The position numbers were made by a program, and so were the translations under genes. The notes below the pieces were generated by a model. The model was not told the origin of the DNA, ran no database searches, and saw only the letters and a program-made list of their open reading frames with translations. From positions 38,631,375-38,695,374 of the forward strand of contig CAIIXF020000005.1 in the NCBI GenBank assembly GCA_903813345.2: 64,000 bases of DNA. Reading direction: 5' to 3'. Shown piece by piece: positions 36,957-50,100 of this stretch; positions within the stretch are counted from its first letter, which is position 1, and each line of letters opens with the position of its first letter. Source of the DNA: Owenia fusiformis (lineage: Eukaryota > Annelida > Polychaeta > Sabellida > Oweniidae).

Positions 36957-39605
36957 GGATGTATTTTGTTAGACATCTGAAAAATAAATTTGGAGAGGTT
37001 TAACAAATAATATACTAGGCAATGGGTCATCCAATTCTGTGGCCACGCATGGCCTTGAATGTCTTAAACTGGTGAATAAGATTTTTACAAACTACACTGA
37101 CCTGCTCAGTTAGTGTACAACTATACCTTAAAAAAGTAATGACAACTTCACTAGTTTTTACATTTTGGCGAATGTAAACAAAGGAGGTTACTTCGCTAAG
37201 ACTTTGTAACTCTTCAATTCACAGGTTTACAATTGTTTTCTATAAAAAGTACAATCAATTCCCTAGAGACTTGGTTCTGCAGTAATGTAAACAAACCCAA
37301 TGCCACAGATAAGTTGCACATGGTAGTATTTAGAGGCAGTGGGGTCACTAACAGTTTTGAAAAGATGGTTGGTCAATCGCCATTTCTACCACAGTCAGCT
37401 ACAAGCCCAAATCATGATCTGAAGTATAGATCATGATTTGGGCTTGCCCTAAATCTTAACTGCAAACTGACTGTAATTTCTACTGAAAAAACTGACAAGA
37501 TGACGACAAGTCAAGATCGAGGAAAATTAATTTCATGAATTGTAGGCTGGATTGAACAGGATGACTTTCATAACCTCTGATCGTGCTCTTACTGTTTGTC
37601 ATATATCAAACGAGATGTCAGTCTTGTATATACTACATATATGTTATATGTATAGGTCAAGTACCCCCGTAAGTTTTTCAAATTGACTTGTGTATTGGAA
37701 TGTGTATTGAATTTTCACTCTATTTATGTATGCCCGCGGTGCTAGTGAAGTGCGTAATGTTTAATGAGGTTTCTCTAATGAGGTATCACTAATTACATGA
37801 TCATGTGTTTTCAACAAAAAATCTCATTCAAGCACACTAACACTCACATAATTCATTTGAAAGACATCACAGTTTATTGCAATCAAACTCCGGCGAGGTT
37901 GACACACATGAGCAGCCGACAAGTTTGCCACAGCCTACTTATTAGGGGTCCCACGATACAGTATCTTCAATTTCGATACGAACGATATTTACCTCACGAT
38001 ACGATACAAACGATACGAGCAATGTAAGTGCGTAACAAATAAATTTATTTAATAAAAACAAATTTGAATTTCTTTCTTTTTCTCCATTTTTTACCGGAAA
38101 CCGGAAATACATTCTACGCCGGATTACAATGGGACAATGGGTAGATACAATCGTATTTAAGCTGCTTTGGAGCATGATTTTGCTGTTTTTGGGAGTTAAA
38201 AACGATACAATTTTTTAACCGATATTCAAGGTGAGTATCCTCGTATCGTGGCGTATTGCTCGAGCGCTCGAGCAAATCCGAGCAATTGCGGGACCCCTAC
38301 TAGTCTAGTCTACTTATGCACTTGATGAACTGATTTTTTGAAAACGTGTAAGCATGTAATTTGCATCTCATGCTCATTGCTCATTGTTTGTACGATCTAC
38401 ATTGAAAAAATGCAGCCTTTTATCTTTAAATTATTTTAATTATGGTAAAATGGAAAAGAACTGAAGTATTGAAGTGAGCAGAACAGCTTGTACTCACAAA
38501 ATATTTTATCCTCTCCCAACTGTATACTCTGTTCACAGCCCGATTCACTGCAAAACTCAATGAACTTTAGAGAAATTTTAACAAAATTTTAAAACATGAA
38601 TTTTCCCAAAATGCTGCCGGATTACGCACCTGAAAATGATCGATCCCTGTTTGTACGCCATCACGTGATCAAGTCACTATGACAACATGCCGCCATAATA
38701 AAAATAGTTTGGAGTCCATTACAAGTTGCTCGTTGAGAAGTGCCTTAATATCAACTCAATCTCGACATCAGAAATGATGTCAGTGTATTTATAAGGTATG
38801 TTGTTATATGTTACATCATATTTTAATGTAGAATTGTGTTTATTAGACAAACTGGTAGACTTATTCATATTTGAACTGAGAGGGAGAAATGCCACTTTTT
38901 TGTGAGACTTAGGCTAGGCTAGGCCTAGCCTAGGCCTACTGCAGCTGCTAGGCCTACCTAGACATTGCCAGGTTTAGCCTACACTATTTTCTCGTGCAAT
39001 ATTTTTCTTCGGCAAACAAATCTGAAAATGAGCTTTTGACAATGACTGCGACTGTCGCTTACCTATTTTTAAAGTGCATTTATTGATTTAGATTCTAGAA
39101 TTTATCCGTAGCCTAGATATGCAAGTTTATCAGTTTTGTTTTGTCGACAATGAAGCAACTGCACAAGCATGTAAGCCTAGTATCTATAGACTTCACATGG
39201 TGATTTTTCGCATTGTAACTTTCGAGGAAATAAATATTTTGACATCGAATTATTATACTCTTGATAGATATTTTGTTAATACCTCCATGCAAAACAAAGC
39301 TGATACGGTTAAATGTACTGGTAGGTAAGTTAACTCGCATTGATAATACTAGATTACAGTCAGCACCATTTATCCTGTAGACTATAAAGGAGTGTTCTGT
39401 CATTTATTTTAATGGACACTCATTTTTCAAACATAGAATTCTACTTTGACAAAGTCTTTGTTACTTTTAGTTACAGACATCCTTTCTAGCCTAGTTTAGA
39501 TCTACTGCGCATGTGGCATTTACTCCTCCAATTGATTTGTAAATAAATGAAGTCATAACAACACAATATTATACAGTAATTAATGTATGCACTATTTTCT
39601 TTCAG
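36957..39605. other. Head-to-head region between EARS2 and SMKR1
   Basis: Holds both promoters. A hAT-like element lies at 37943-38309. A possible 5' noncoding exon of SMKR1 ends near 38796 at TTTATAAG|GTATGT, and another donor-like GTAGGTAAGT lies at about 39324, but I cannot confirm either. No further coding exon seen. Confidence 0.5.
37943..38309. mobile_element. hAT-like element, TAGGGGTCCC terminus
   Basis: Begins TAGGGGTCCCACGATAC. Inverted terminal match GCGGGACCCCTA lies near 38289-38300, with inner GATACGATAC/GTATCGT words in both orientations. The 8 bases CTACTTAT flank it at 37935-37942 and 38310-38317. Ten extra bases (CTAGTCTAGT-like) separate the right terminal repeat from the flank, so the boundary is less tidy than in the other hAT copies. 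Confidence 0.6.
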
Positions 39606-39705
39606 ATCTAGAACTTCAAAATGGAGAATTAACTACAATCATTAAATACAGACCACAACTAATATAAACACCAGTGTGGTTCACACTAGCATTATAGCAA
39701 GAACC

Positions 39706-40497
39706 ATGGTAAGAATATGAAATATTTTATGAAGTACATAGTACATGTAGTACAAATGGTAAAATCTGTAGTAGCACTTTTTATAAGCAAATGGATACTC
39801 TGATACCCAGATGCTAGCAGTGATTGAAGTGAAATTAAACTACATGTATATTGAGAAGGGTGGAAAGGAACTGGAATCTCTTGAAAACTAATAGTATAAG
39901 CTATGCCATTTGAATCTAAAGCAGTTTATGATTGTAGGGTATTATATATTATTTTAATAATTTTATAAATACGGTAAAACCTCACTGATAATCACCCTCT
40001 CTTACTTAGTGAACACCTACAAACACTGTAATTCTTGGCAAAAAATGTTCACTATACACAGGTTTTACTGTATAGTGCTGAAACTACTAGACAATTTTTT
40101 AAGCCCAGTATGATAAATTAATGAACTTCGTTTAACATAAGAAGGTTTGTTAAAACGATCTAGCAGAGAAGCAAAATGTAATTTTAAATGTGTTGATTTA
40201 CTCAACTTTTTGGTTTTATTCCAGCCTGGAAGAACCTTCACAAAAAGTGCCAAAGCAAAACCGCTCACAAGAAAGAGCAGAAGTAAAAGCCCAAGTGGCA
40301 AGAAAAAGGGCAAAAGAGCAAAGTCAAAGGAAGTAAAGCCTTTGAAGCCCCCTGTTGATATGCTATCACAGCCTGCAATGGAGAACTTATATTATATAGC
40401 ACATGGCCCTGTTGATGCTTTGACAATGAGAGGGTTTGGATGGTCAGGGGGAGGAGGTAAGAAGAAAAAAGGCAAGAAAGGGAAAAAGAAGAAATGA
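39706..40497 (+). CDS. SMKR1: Small lysine-rich protein 1, start codon on its own exon
   Basis: Coding parts 39706-39708 and 40225-40497, 91 aa. The ATG is the last three bases of an exon that begins at about 39606 after a TTCTTTCAG acceptor; the donor is ATG|GTAAGA. Exon 2 opens after TTCCAG with CCTGGAAGA, giving MPGRTFTKSAKAK. The protein is very basic (K/R-rich N terminus, KKKKGKKGKKKK-type tail) around a conserved core: VDMLSQPAMENLYYIAHGP then MRGFGWSG. That core (DILSPAAM.NLYYIAH...LRGF.WPG type) is what identifies vertebrate SMKR1. Function is not established. AATAAA follows at 40562. A short upstream ATG with three codons lies in the 5' UTR. Confidence 0.88.
39970..40072. mobile_element. 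Pogo-like palindromic miniature element
   Basis: Starts TACGGTAAAACCTCACTGAT and ends ACACAGGTTTTACTGTA, with GTGAACACC words inside and TA at both borders. It lies in the intron between the SMKR1 start-codon exon and main exon. Confidence 0.65.
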
Positions 40498-40561
40498 GGA
40501 GATAGAGTTGGTGCTGAGATGTAAAATCAAATGTGTATGTGGTCTAATCTATATGCATGCA

Positions 40562-40567
40562 AATAAA
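40562..40567 (+). terminator. SMKR1 polyadenylation signal
   Basis: AATAAA 65 bases after the SMKR1 stop. Confidence 0.65.
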
Positions 40568-41191
40568 CTGTGAATAGATTAGAATGTATCATAGAATATG
40601 ATAGAATAGGCAGCCTATGTGTAAGTGCTGTAGGCGTATTAGAGGCGAGTCGGGTGATCTGTTGCCATGGTAACCATGACAATAACATCTTCAGGTTATG
40701 TCAAACTAGCAAATTTCTGTGGCCTTAGCTGGAAATGATCAAACCTAAGTACAATGAAAGTGTACTCCCACCAAGTGATTGATTCAAATATTGTAAAGCT
40801 ACAAATTCTCAACTCTAGAAGTTACTCAGAAAATTAAATAAAAAAAAATATGAGTATGTGAATTTATAACTTTACACCAAATGGATAAATTGACCCCTAA
40901 CCCATCTCAATTGTCTACAGTACTCACATTAAGAGGGTGCTAGTATCAATAACTAGGATAGACAAAAAATAATAAATAGAAAAAATATATAGAAAAATGT
41001 TAACAATGCAAATATACCCTCTCATTAAGCAGAAGTGTAGGACCCTTCTGTGTATGAAATGATCATGAATCTTAAATGGCATCAATAAACAGTTAAAAAA
41101 ATGTTTTGGATTCGGGTATCAAATAAATCCCCAACTGTGATATACTTCTATTCAGGGTTCTGTGTTTCCCTGTTATTTTATTACTAGTAAT

Positions 41192-41448
41192 TACAGCAAA
41201 ACCTCTCTTATCTGAATACCACTGGCACTAGCCAAAAGTTTGGGAGGTGTTTACATTTCAAAGTGTTTGGAATCTATGGCAGATTATACGGAACATTGAT
41301 TGACATGCAAAGTGTCACCACCTACTATTTGTTACAGATGCCAAACACCAACCACCAATTGTAGTAGTGACAAAAAAATGGGACTGAGAGTGTTCGTGCT
41401 GAGGTGTTTGGATTAGAGAGGTGTTCTGTTATGCAGGTTTTACTGCAT
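41192..41448. mobile_element. Pogo-like palindromic miniature element
   Basis: Begins TACAGCAAAACCTCTCTTAT and ends ATGCAGGTTTTACTGCA. Inside it carries a CACCAACCACCAATTG / GTAGTAGTGAC motif seen in other intronic repeats (25060-25130, 33960-34050, 45450-45545, 63830-63870). Confidence 0.65.
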
Positions 41449-43823
41449 ATGTATAAGTTTAGCTAGTATTCCTGGACATGACATTAATCAGGTTCCAGTG
41501 TATTACTATACTTCCCTGTGTGATATATATATTGTTGAATCTTTCTAAAAAAGTACTAGAAATAGTATGTTGTATTTAGCATCTTTAGTGCCTTGAAGTT
41601 TTTATCAATTTATTATATCAATTTATTACTAAGTTGTTTTTTATCAGCATTTTGTGGCAGCAAAAATAATGTGAAGTTTTGGAAGTGAACTTTGTGTCAA
41701 CATTTTCCTTATAGCCTGATATTAAATCTGAGCATTTTCCTGAAATAAAGTAGGAACTCAGAAAATAGGTATGATAAGGAATGTTGTGAGCAAAGTTATT
41801 CTCAAACTGTTTTTGCATGTTCAAGTAATGTTTTACTGCTACTGGTGTATTTATATTGTAAAATGTTGTACTTGCTATTTTTTTTTATTTTACAACATAG
41901 TATTAAACAAATATCTTCCAATATTTTCTTTAGACCCACTTTAAGATTGGCTCAATGAAAATGCAATGTCTTTAACTGGAATTTCTCGCCCAGAATTAAA
42001 TGGAAAATTGGGGCGTGAACAAAATATGAGCCAAAAGACCGTATATTCGTTTATTTACTCAGAAGCTCACTTAAAGCTTGGCAAAATGCAAACAATCTTC
42101 CTGAATTGTATACAGGACTTTGTGAAATAAGTCGTCATCCATTTTTTTAAAACAAAGTTTCAATATGTGAATTGGTACTGTTAGCATTGTATTCATTTAT
42201 AAGCTTGTCTAGCCTTACAGGTTTAGCCTAATGCTATTTCATAGGGATATTGTCTACATCTTTGTACTATTGTGCGTGTGTGATCCATCAGGAAATTGTA
42301 AAATTGTAATGTCAATTTGATGAGATTAGTTTTTCCATTGTTATACATGTTATATACAAGTTAGACTGAACCCTTATAAACAATTTACATGCTTTGATTT
42401 TTTACCAAAGCGACAAATTGCTCTAAACCTACCTATTACTAATGAAACATTTATGTTGGCAGAATAAAACTTTGGGTTTTCATACTGCAGGCTTTCCAAT
42501 GTAAAAAATGACAAAGTGCCTTTTGGTCAGTCAAAAAACAGTTTTAAACTATATTACACATGTGTTTGGTTTTAAAATAAACTATGAAAAACATGGAATT
42601 TTGCAAATATGTATTTTATTATAGATAGTTATATTACATGAATAAAATGTACAAAAATAATAAAAATATATGAGTTTGTGTAATAATTATTTAATAACTT
42701 AATGAGATTCAAAGCCATACCACTGAAATGATTACTAGAATAGTATCTGAACTTGTTACACAAACCTAGACATCAGTATTCTTAACTAAGGCCCCAAGGG
42801 ACCATGCCAATGTCCAAACAAAATATGATTATTTAAATTTCAGATTGGCCCCATCCCCATAAAATGTGAGTGAAAACTTATTCATATTTTAAAATTAAAA
42901 GTCATTTCCTAAAAAAATAAATCATCATTCCTTTTGTTGAGCATATTTATTTTCATTCATCAACAGAATAATAACTTTTTTTATCTTTCAGCCATGTCAG
43001 AAATGTGATGTTTTTTTCAAAACAGAATAATATTTGACTAGAATGATCCCCTTCCCAAATGTATGTGGACATTTCTTGATATTTTTCAAAGTTGGCAAGT
43101 TTCAAAAATTTATGTTAGCTTTGACAAAATATTACAGACTTATACATTTTCCCTAAACATAACTGATGTTGTTTTTATGTACTGAGAGGTTTTGGATACA
43201 GGGTTTATTCACATGGAAATATGTTTATCTCTAGGGACGGATTCAAAACTGATGATACATAACAGATGTATCCAATATCTACGAAGTATCATGCTGCATG
43301 CTACATTCTACAGTTTCAAAACTTAAAAAAATGGATTATTTTGATATTAATTTAAAACTTAAAATATGAATTTTTCCAATGTTATCTTTAATTGTTTTTG
43401 AATTTTTATCTGTGGTGGGATTGGGATGCATACAGCTATACATATGTATGCTCATGATCTTTGGGATAGCAGGATAGATACACAAATATATATCCTGCTC
43501 CATATGCATATTTCCACATGTTATGTCCATAGAACCTCAGTAGGTATGGGATACATTGAAACATTGACCTGGTCACCAAAGCTCTGAATAAAAATCAATA
43601 TCAAAATAATAATGTCCATGTCCACACATGTCTTCTAGGCTACCTCTCCATCCATAGAAGTAGTGTCCAAATTTCTATATAGTTTGCCTCAAACATATTT
43701 ATCACTCATGCTTTCAATACATTATTCATCTCAGTTTTCTGCTTGAAAGTGTACATAGCATTTAACATTATAATATTCCATGTTTTAATTTCCTGATATT
43801 CCTAAATTGAGATCATTAAAATA

Positions 43824-44001
43824 TAGTAAAACCTGTATATCCAAACATGCCTCTGATCTGAACACTTCTAAATATGAATGCTTTTTGGTCCAATTTTTTT
43901 AATCTGTCATACTAGACTGTTAAAAATCTTGAAATGTGAATATCTGCCGATTCAAACAATTGGCTGGTCCCAGAGGTGTTCAGATTAGACAGGTTTTACT
44001 G
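43824..44001. mobile_element. Pogo-like palindromic miniature element
   Basis: TAGTAAAACCTGTATATCC at the left and GACAGGTTTTACTGG at the right, with GAACAC and GGTGTTC words inside. About 200 bp downstream of the ZZ/EF-hand stop codon. Confidence 0.6.
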
Positions 44002-44199
44002 GAGTCAACAAACTTCAACCTTCCTCTAGTCTCCACGGTTTAACAGCAAAGTACAGTATATTCAGTGTTTCACAAACACTAGTCCAGAGACAGTTACATC
44101 ATTCTGATCTGAACCAGCAAGTCATTCCAGCATGTGGACAAAAACAACATGACACCTGATCCACAATTCAAATTTCAAATATCAATAATTCCCAAGGGC

Positions 44200-47100
44200 C
44201 TAGAAAACTGTTCCTAAGGCATCAAACCATGCCATTAGAGAACTGTCTGTTAGGGCAACTTCATGAAACTTTTCATAAGACATTCGTTGACAGTCTTTCA
44301 AGTTGGCCATTTTGAATATATTGTCCACCATTTCTGCTACTGCATCCTGGGACATCGCCTCCATCACAGGATACATTGACTCACTGAAATATAACAAGAT
44401 GGCTGATCAATCAAGATTTTATTTTTCTTTATAGTGGAATTTACATTATACATTGATAGATATTTAAAATATAATGTATCACCCATCAAAATAAAAAACA
44501 TCCACTGCTTATTGATCTCCTCTTTTTAGGCCTTTTTAGAAACATTATGCAATTTTAGCGACATTTGAGGGATTTTGGCAGATTAAAAACCTGAGAAATT
44601 CTGGAAACAAGTTGGCAAAAACTGTACTTGGATGATCATCTAAAAATCATTATGACTTCACTTATGGTATCTACCTTCCACCAGGATTGATAGGCAAAGG
44701 AGCCTTGTTGTTCCCAGCACTAATACTGCCACTAGGTATAGGTGCACTAAATAATGCAGACACTGGCTTGCCATCGTTATCATCAAAGTTTGACATCATT
44801 TCTTCTTCGCAAGCTTTTACAACATCCCGCACTAGTTCTATGGTTACATGGAAATATGCCTGCAAGATGAGCAAAATTCATAAACTGACAATAATGACAC
44901 CATGAAACTTTGCAAATACAATTATTTATTTCACCAACTACAAGTGCCTACAAAATAGGAGAATGAAGAATGTATGGTTGTGATTCATTATTTTAATAAT
45001 TTTACAAAAGGGAAAAGTACCCAAAAATATAGCTGACAAAACATTCTGATCAAGAGTTCAATACTTTATCTTAGCAGAAGGGTACTTGGATGATTTGAAA
45101 TGGTTCACATAAATTGCAATTTGCATTTGATATAACATTTAAAGTTTGTATTGCACTGAAATACATTTCTTAATTTATATTTAGGACAAAGTCTGCATCT
45201 TTGCCATGATGTATAATTTTGATATAATTCTTCTATGAAACATACTATCACATGTCTTCAACAAATAAAGGAAGTATCCTGGAACTCAACTTAAATACAA
45301 ACCTTACCTTGAACATTTTAGACACGTTTTCTTTACTAAGTGAGTTCTTGTTCTCCAAGTCATAGCCTTGAAATGCATCTGCAATGAGACAAAATTTATC
45401 AGAATAATTTTTGTAAAATTCAAATTCAGAAAAACGGTAAAATCCTAAACAAGGCATGTACACCTGCCATTTGTTACAGACAACAAATGCCAAACTCAAA
45501 ACACCAACCACTAAAAGCCGCCACAGATAGAAACTATGACAATATGTCAACAAGAACAGGTTACCCCAAACACAGAATGAAATCCTTGTTAATGAAGGGC
45601 TGATGTGAAAAAGTAAGTCCACCCCAGTTGGGATTGAACCCATAACCCCTCGCTTTCTGTAGAAGTGCTCTGCCAATCCATATAACAGACATTTAATTTT
45701 GTAAATGCCTAACAAATACAGGTTCACCTTTCAGGTCTTGTTTGACACCCTGTACTTACATGGTATCTTCTCCACCAAGCTGCCCTTTGCCATGATTGAC
45801 ACCCTGTACTTACATGGTATCTTCTCCACCAAGCTACCCTTTGCCATGATTGACACCCTGAACTTACATGGTATCTTCTCCACCAAGCTGCCCTTTGCCA
45901 TGATTGACACCCTGTACTTACATGGTATCTTCTCCACCAAGCTGCCCTTTGCCATGATTGACACCCTGTACTTACATGGTATCTTCTCCACCAAGCTACC
46001 CTTTGCCATGATTGGCACCCTGTACTTACATGGTATCTTCTCCACCAAGCTGCCCTTTGCCATGATTGGCACCCTGTACTTACATGGTATCTTCTCCACC
46101 AAGCTGCCTTTGCCATGATTGGCACCCTGTACTTACATGGTATCTTCTCCACCAAGCTGCCCTTTGCCATGATTGACACCCTGTACTTACATGGTATCTT
46201 CTCCACCAAGCTGCCCTTTGCCATGATTGACACCCTGTACTTACATGGTATCTTCTCCACCAAGCTACCCTTTGCCATGATTGACAGTCCCATCATCATC
46301 TCATGAAGACTGATCACCCTATCACCATCTCTGTCATAGAACTGGAACAACAAATGGTCCGTACAATAATTTTATTGACGCTCTTTACATAAGGAAGGGC
46401 TCTCACGAGGAAATATTTAGGTTGTGTGTGGTGGAGGAAACATCTTCAGCATAACCATTCAGTCGGAGTAAACCTCCAATAAAGGCCAAGAAAACTACAT
46501 TTGATGTCAGATCTTATAATAGATTTTACATTCTGGAATTATGTACTATTGTAAAATAAAAAGAGTGTCAGTGTTTTCCAGATGGTGATTCAGGGTTATA
46601 ATTGACTACACTCACTTCTTATCTATATAAAGTGAGACTTGCATATCTAACCAACTTTCTAATCTTAACACCTATCAATGTAAGCACCTTTTCCTTTCCC
46701 AATTTTGTAATTTCCCATTATCTATGATGTTTAAAAAGACTTGAAATGTGAACACCTGCTAATCGGAACACTTTTGGCCAGTCCCAGAGGTGTTAGGATT
46801 AAACAGGTTTTATGGTATATGTATGCTGCATTTCAAGTAGAAAAGTATACAGTCTGGTTGATATCATCACAAATTACAATACATGTAATCAGAATTGCTC
46901 TTCTGAGTTTTTCATTTCTACAGAGTGAAGACAGAATTTGCTTTCACCGGTAGATTTGCAGAATCTGAATCAGTTTTTTTTAGAATTTACAATGATCGGT
47001 TTCTTGGAATAAGCTTTTTTCAACTTGCAAAACTCATTAGCTTCACTTGCAGAATTCATCATTTTAACTAGCATATATATATACCATACCAGGTGAACCT

Positions 47101-50100
47101 ACTTTTTTATGACGAGTCTAATCTTACCTTAAATAACCTATCAATGACTAGATTGCTATCTAATGCGAGTGGTCCTAAGCACAAGTTGAACACCTCTCTA
47201 GTAATCCCCTCCTTTGTTGTGCAGAGACTCTTGTACTCCTCATGGATAGCTTCAATTTCACATTGGTCAACTGAAATGTGAAAATATCTAAATGAATATC
47301 AAATTTGTGATGTTCCATCCATCCATCCTAAGCAGGTATCCAGAATCCGTACCTCCTTCCCCCTGCTATAACCAATTTGGAAGTGCCCGATTAAACTGAA
47401 TCACGTAATCTAATTATGCGCAATGACTTATACATGATTTCTGTCACACTGTTGCGACAGCCAATCAGATTGCGAGTTCTTAATCTGGGAAATGCTAACT
47501 GCTTATCGCAGAGGGTAAAAAGAAAGAATATATTCTGGATTTTGAGGCCCTGTGATCGGAGGATGTGTTCCATCTTAAACTTTAAAATGACTACTGTATA
47601 ATAATTGATTCATAATAATATTGGTTTTGATTCCTCGATCCAATCTTGTTTGAATTACTAGTTTTAATCTTGGAAACACATTGATAATGTTAATTAATTT
47701 ATTTAAATATCTTTTTATAATTATTGAGAAATAAAAAAATTATGGGAGCCTATGGAAATGTGGCCCAACCAAAAAAGTGCTGACATCTATTTATTCAGCT
47801 ATTTAGTGACTCTCTTATTGTTTCGAAATACCTCACAAAGAATGCTGACAATAATGTTACAACACATTATAATTCTTAAATAACAAGAAGGGACTTCTCT
47901 TTGGTTGCGAGCTCATAATTGTACCAATGAAAATGTGCTCCGTATTTTACATTGGAAATCACTTCACAATATTTATCCTTGTAATTCGGTCCTGTTCAAG
48001 TTAAAAATTAAAAATTCTCCTTTATGTGACCATTGTGGAGTAAATGACACTATTGTACATCATTTTATTAAATGTAATAAAGTCAAAGATATTTGGAATA
48101 ATTTCAACTTGACAGATGAACAAATTTTAGGTCTTCAAACATGTTCAAATTAGTGTTGTCGCGATTAATCGATACATCGCGATATACATCGCCAAAGCTG
48201 ATTCTGGCGATGCATCGATGTCTGAAACAAAACATCGATGTTTTAAAAAAAATTCATTTGCTAAAAATCACCCTTTCTTATCTTATTTTGACGCAAATCG
48301 CTTAACTTTCTCATGTCTTATTTCATTTCCCAATGTTTTCTGATATTATTTCGCCTTAAAACTGTTTTAGCTAGTCGAAATGAACCATTAATCTAAAGAA
48401 AATTACTTTACTTCCATTTCACCGTTACTAGAAGTTCCCGGATGAACCAGCGTTCTGTATTTTAATGCATTAGCGTTCGGTATTTCAGTGCACTTTTCTC
48501 GGACTTTTTCTCGATGTACATCGCGATGTGCATCGATGTTTACGACTGAAAATTGCCGATGCATCGATGTACGATTATGGCACATCGCGACAACACTAGT
48601 TCAAATTATAAAGATGTTCTCATTGCCAGAAAAACAATCCAAATTTTCAACTACCACAACTATTTAGGCAATATAAAAAGTGAGTTTCATAAACAAAAGA
48701 TATTAAATCTATAGAAATGTATGTTTATTTTGTATGATTGATGTTAATGTATAATTGTAAGTTAATTTTAAAGGAAAATAAATGTTTTAAAAAAAAAAAA
48801 GAAAAAAAAAGAAGGGACTTCTCAAATAAGTTTCTATAAAATAATATTTCTAAAATCGCTAAACATACAAAACACAATGACTTACAGTATGTTTCATTTT
48901 TAAATGCACATATTTGTTCCCACGAGAGTATATCTGTATTTCTTTCTTTTCCTGAAAAGAAAGGTAGTATAAACATTTGAAACAATACAGTGTGTCTCAA
49001 AAAAATGTTACACTCACAAAAAGTTCAATATCTTTTATGATTTTGACTTGTCCCCTAAAATATACTTAGATACCAAAAGACCAGTCTTTCTCAAATAAAT
49101 CCACACCATCAGATTCAAAATCCATCCATGATTGGCTGCACATGTAGTGATCAATTCTTTTTTGGCATGAATGCGGTGGACAGTGATATCTTGATATGAT
49201 CAATGATCCAGTTGTTCTTTCCTGGATAGAAATACAACATTTCATTGTCTGAGGGTTCAATTTCGTTACTTATGATGGCAACAGGATTGTCCAAAAGGCC
49301 TGTGGCAGATCGTTTGGTAGCACTCTTTGGGAATCAAAAGATAGCATTGAATTACTCAATTGATTGGACCCCTAGGGTCATCCCACTTTACACCCTTGAT
49401 TTTGAAAGGCCTCTGAAAGTGCTTTACAGCATCACAAACTGACCTAAATGAACTTCTTTAAAAATAATTGATGGAACCAGTGTGATATTACAATGCATGC
49501 TCGCATGGGCAAGGGTACCTCAGATTCTCAGATTTGCTTTGGAGAACATGTTGAGGGGATCACATTTTCATGTGGATAGACCCAATGATCATATGTTGGA
49601 CAAATTGAAAAATTACTGAATGACTCAGTTAAAGGTCAAGCTTCTACTCAGAAGAAAATTAAATGTAAAAGAAATTGTTCCTCTTTTGTCATTTGGCTCA
49701 TCCAATCACTTAGAAGTTGCAGATTTTACTATGGGACACTAAAAGCTGTCCTGTGGAGCCAATCAAGGACAGATTTTGAATCTGATGGTGTCAAATTATT
49801 CAAGAAAGATTTGTCTTTTGGTATCCAAAGTATATTTTAGGGGAAAAGTCAAAACTATGAAAGATATTGAACTTTTTGTAATTGTAACATTTTTTTTGAG
49901 ACACACTGTAGTAATGAAAACCATAATGAGATTCCTTCTGCTAATTCATTCGTTCACAAGTAGCCTAACTAACAATTTGATATGCATGAAAATATTACTT
50001 TTATTTTACTTTCCTTTGAAGTTATATAGAAATATGGAAAGCTAATATATTCAAGTTTATAGAAATAGCATTTAAGCTTGAGGCATGCACTCATATCAAG

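Larger units (their letters stand above)
40568..44199. other. Tail-to-tail spacer between SMKR1 and the ZZ/EF-hand gene
   Basis: 3.6 kb of AT-rich DNA without a convincing exon. It holds two pogo-like miniature elements (41192-41448 and 43824-44001). The 3' UTR of the minus-strand gene must occupy the right part. Confidence 0.65.

Noticed and set aside
45724-46353. A 209-codon minus-strand repetitive frame
   Set aside because: Only its first part is real coding exon (46245-46341). The rest is read-through of the donor-containing 54-bp array. I keep it as a possible source of alternative donors, not as a gene.
48403-48585. 60-codon frame in hAT copy 1, and its counterpart at 61453-61689
   Set aside because: They lie wholly inside the noncoding hAT elements and show no transposase motif.
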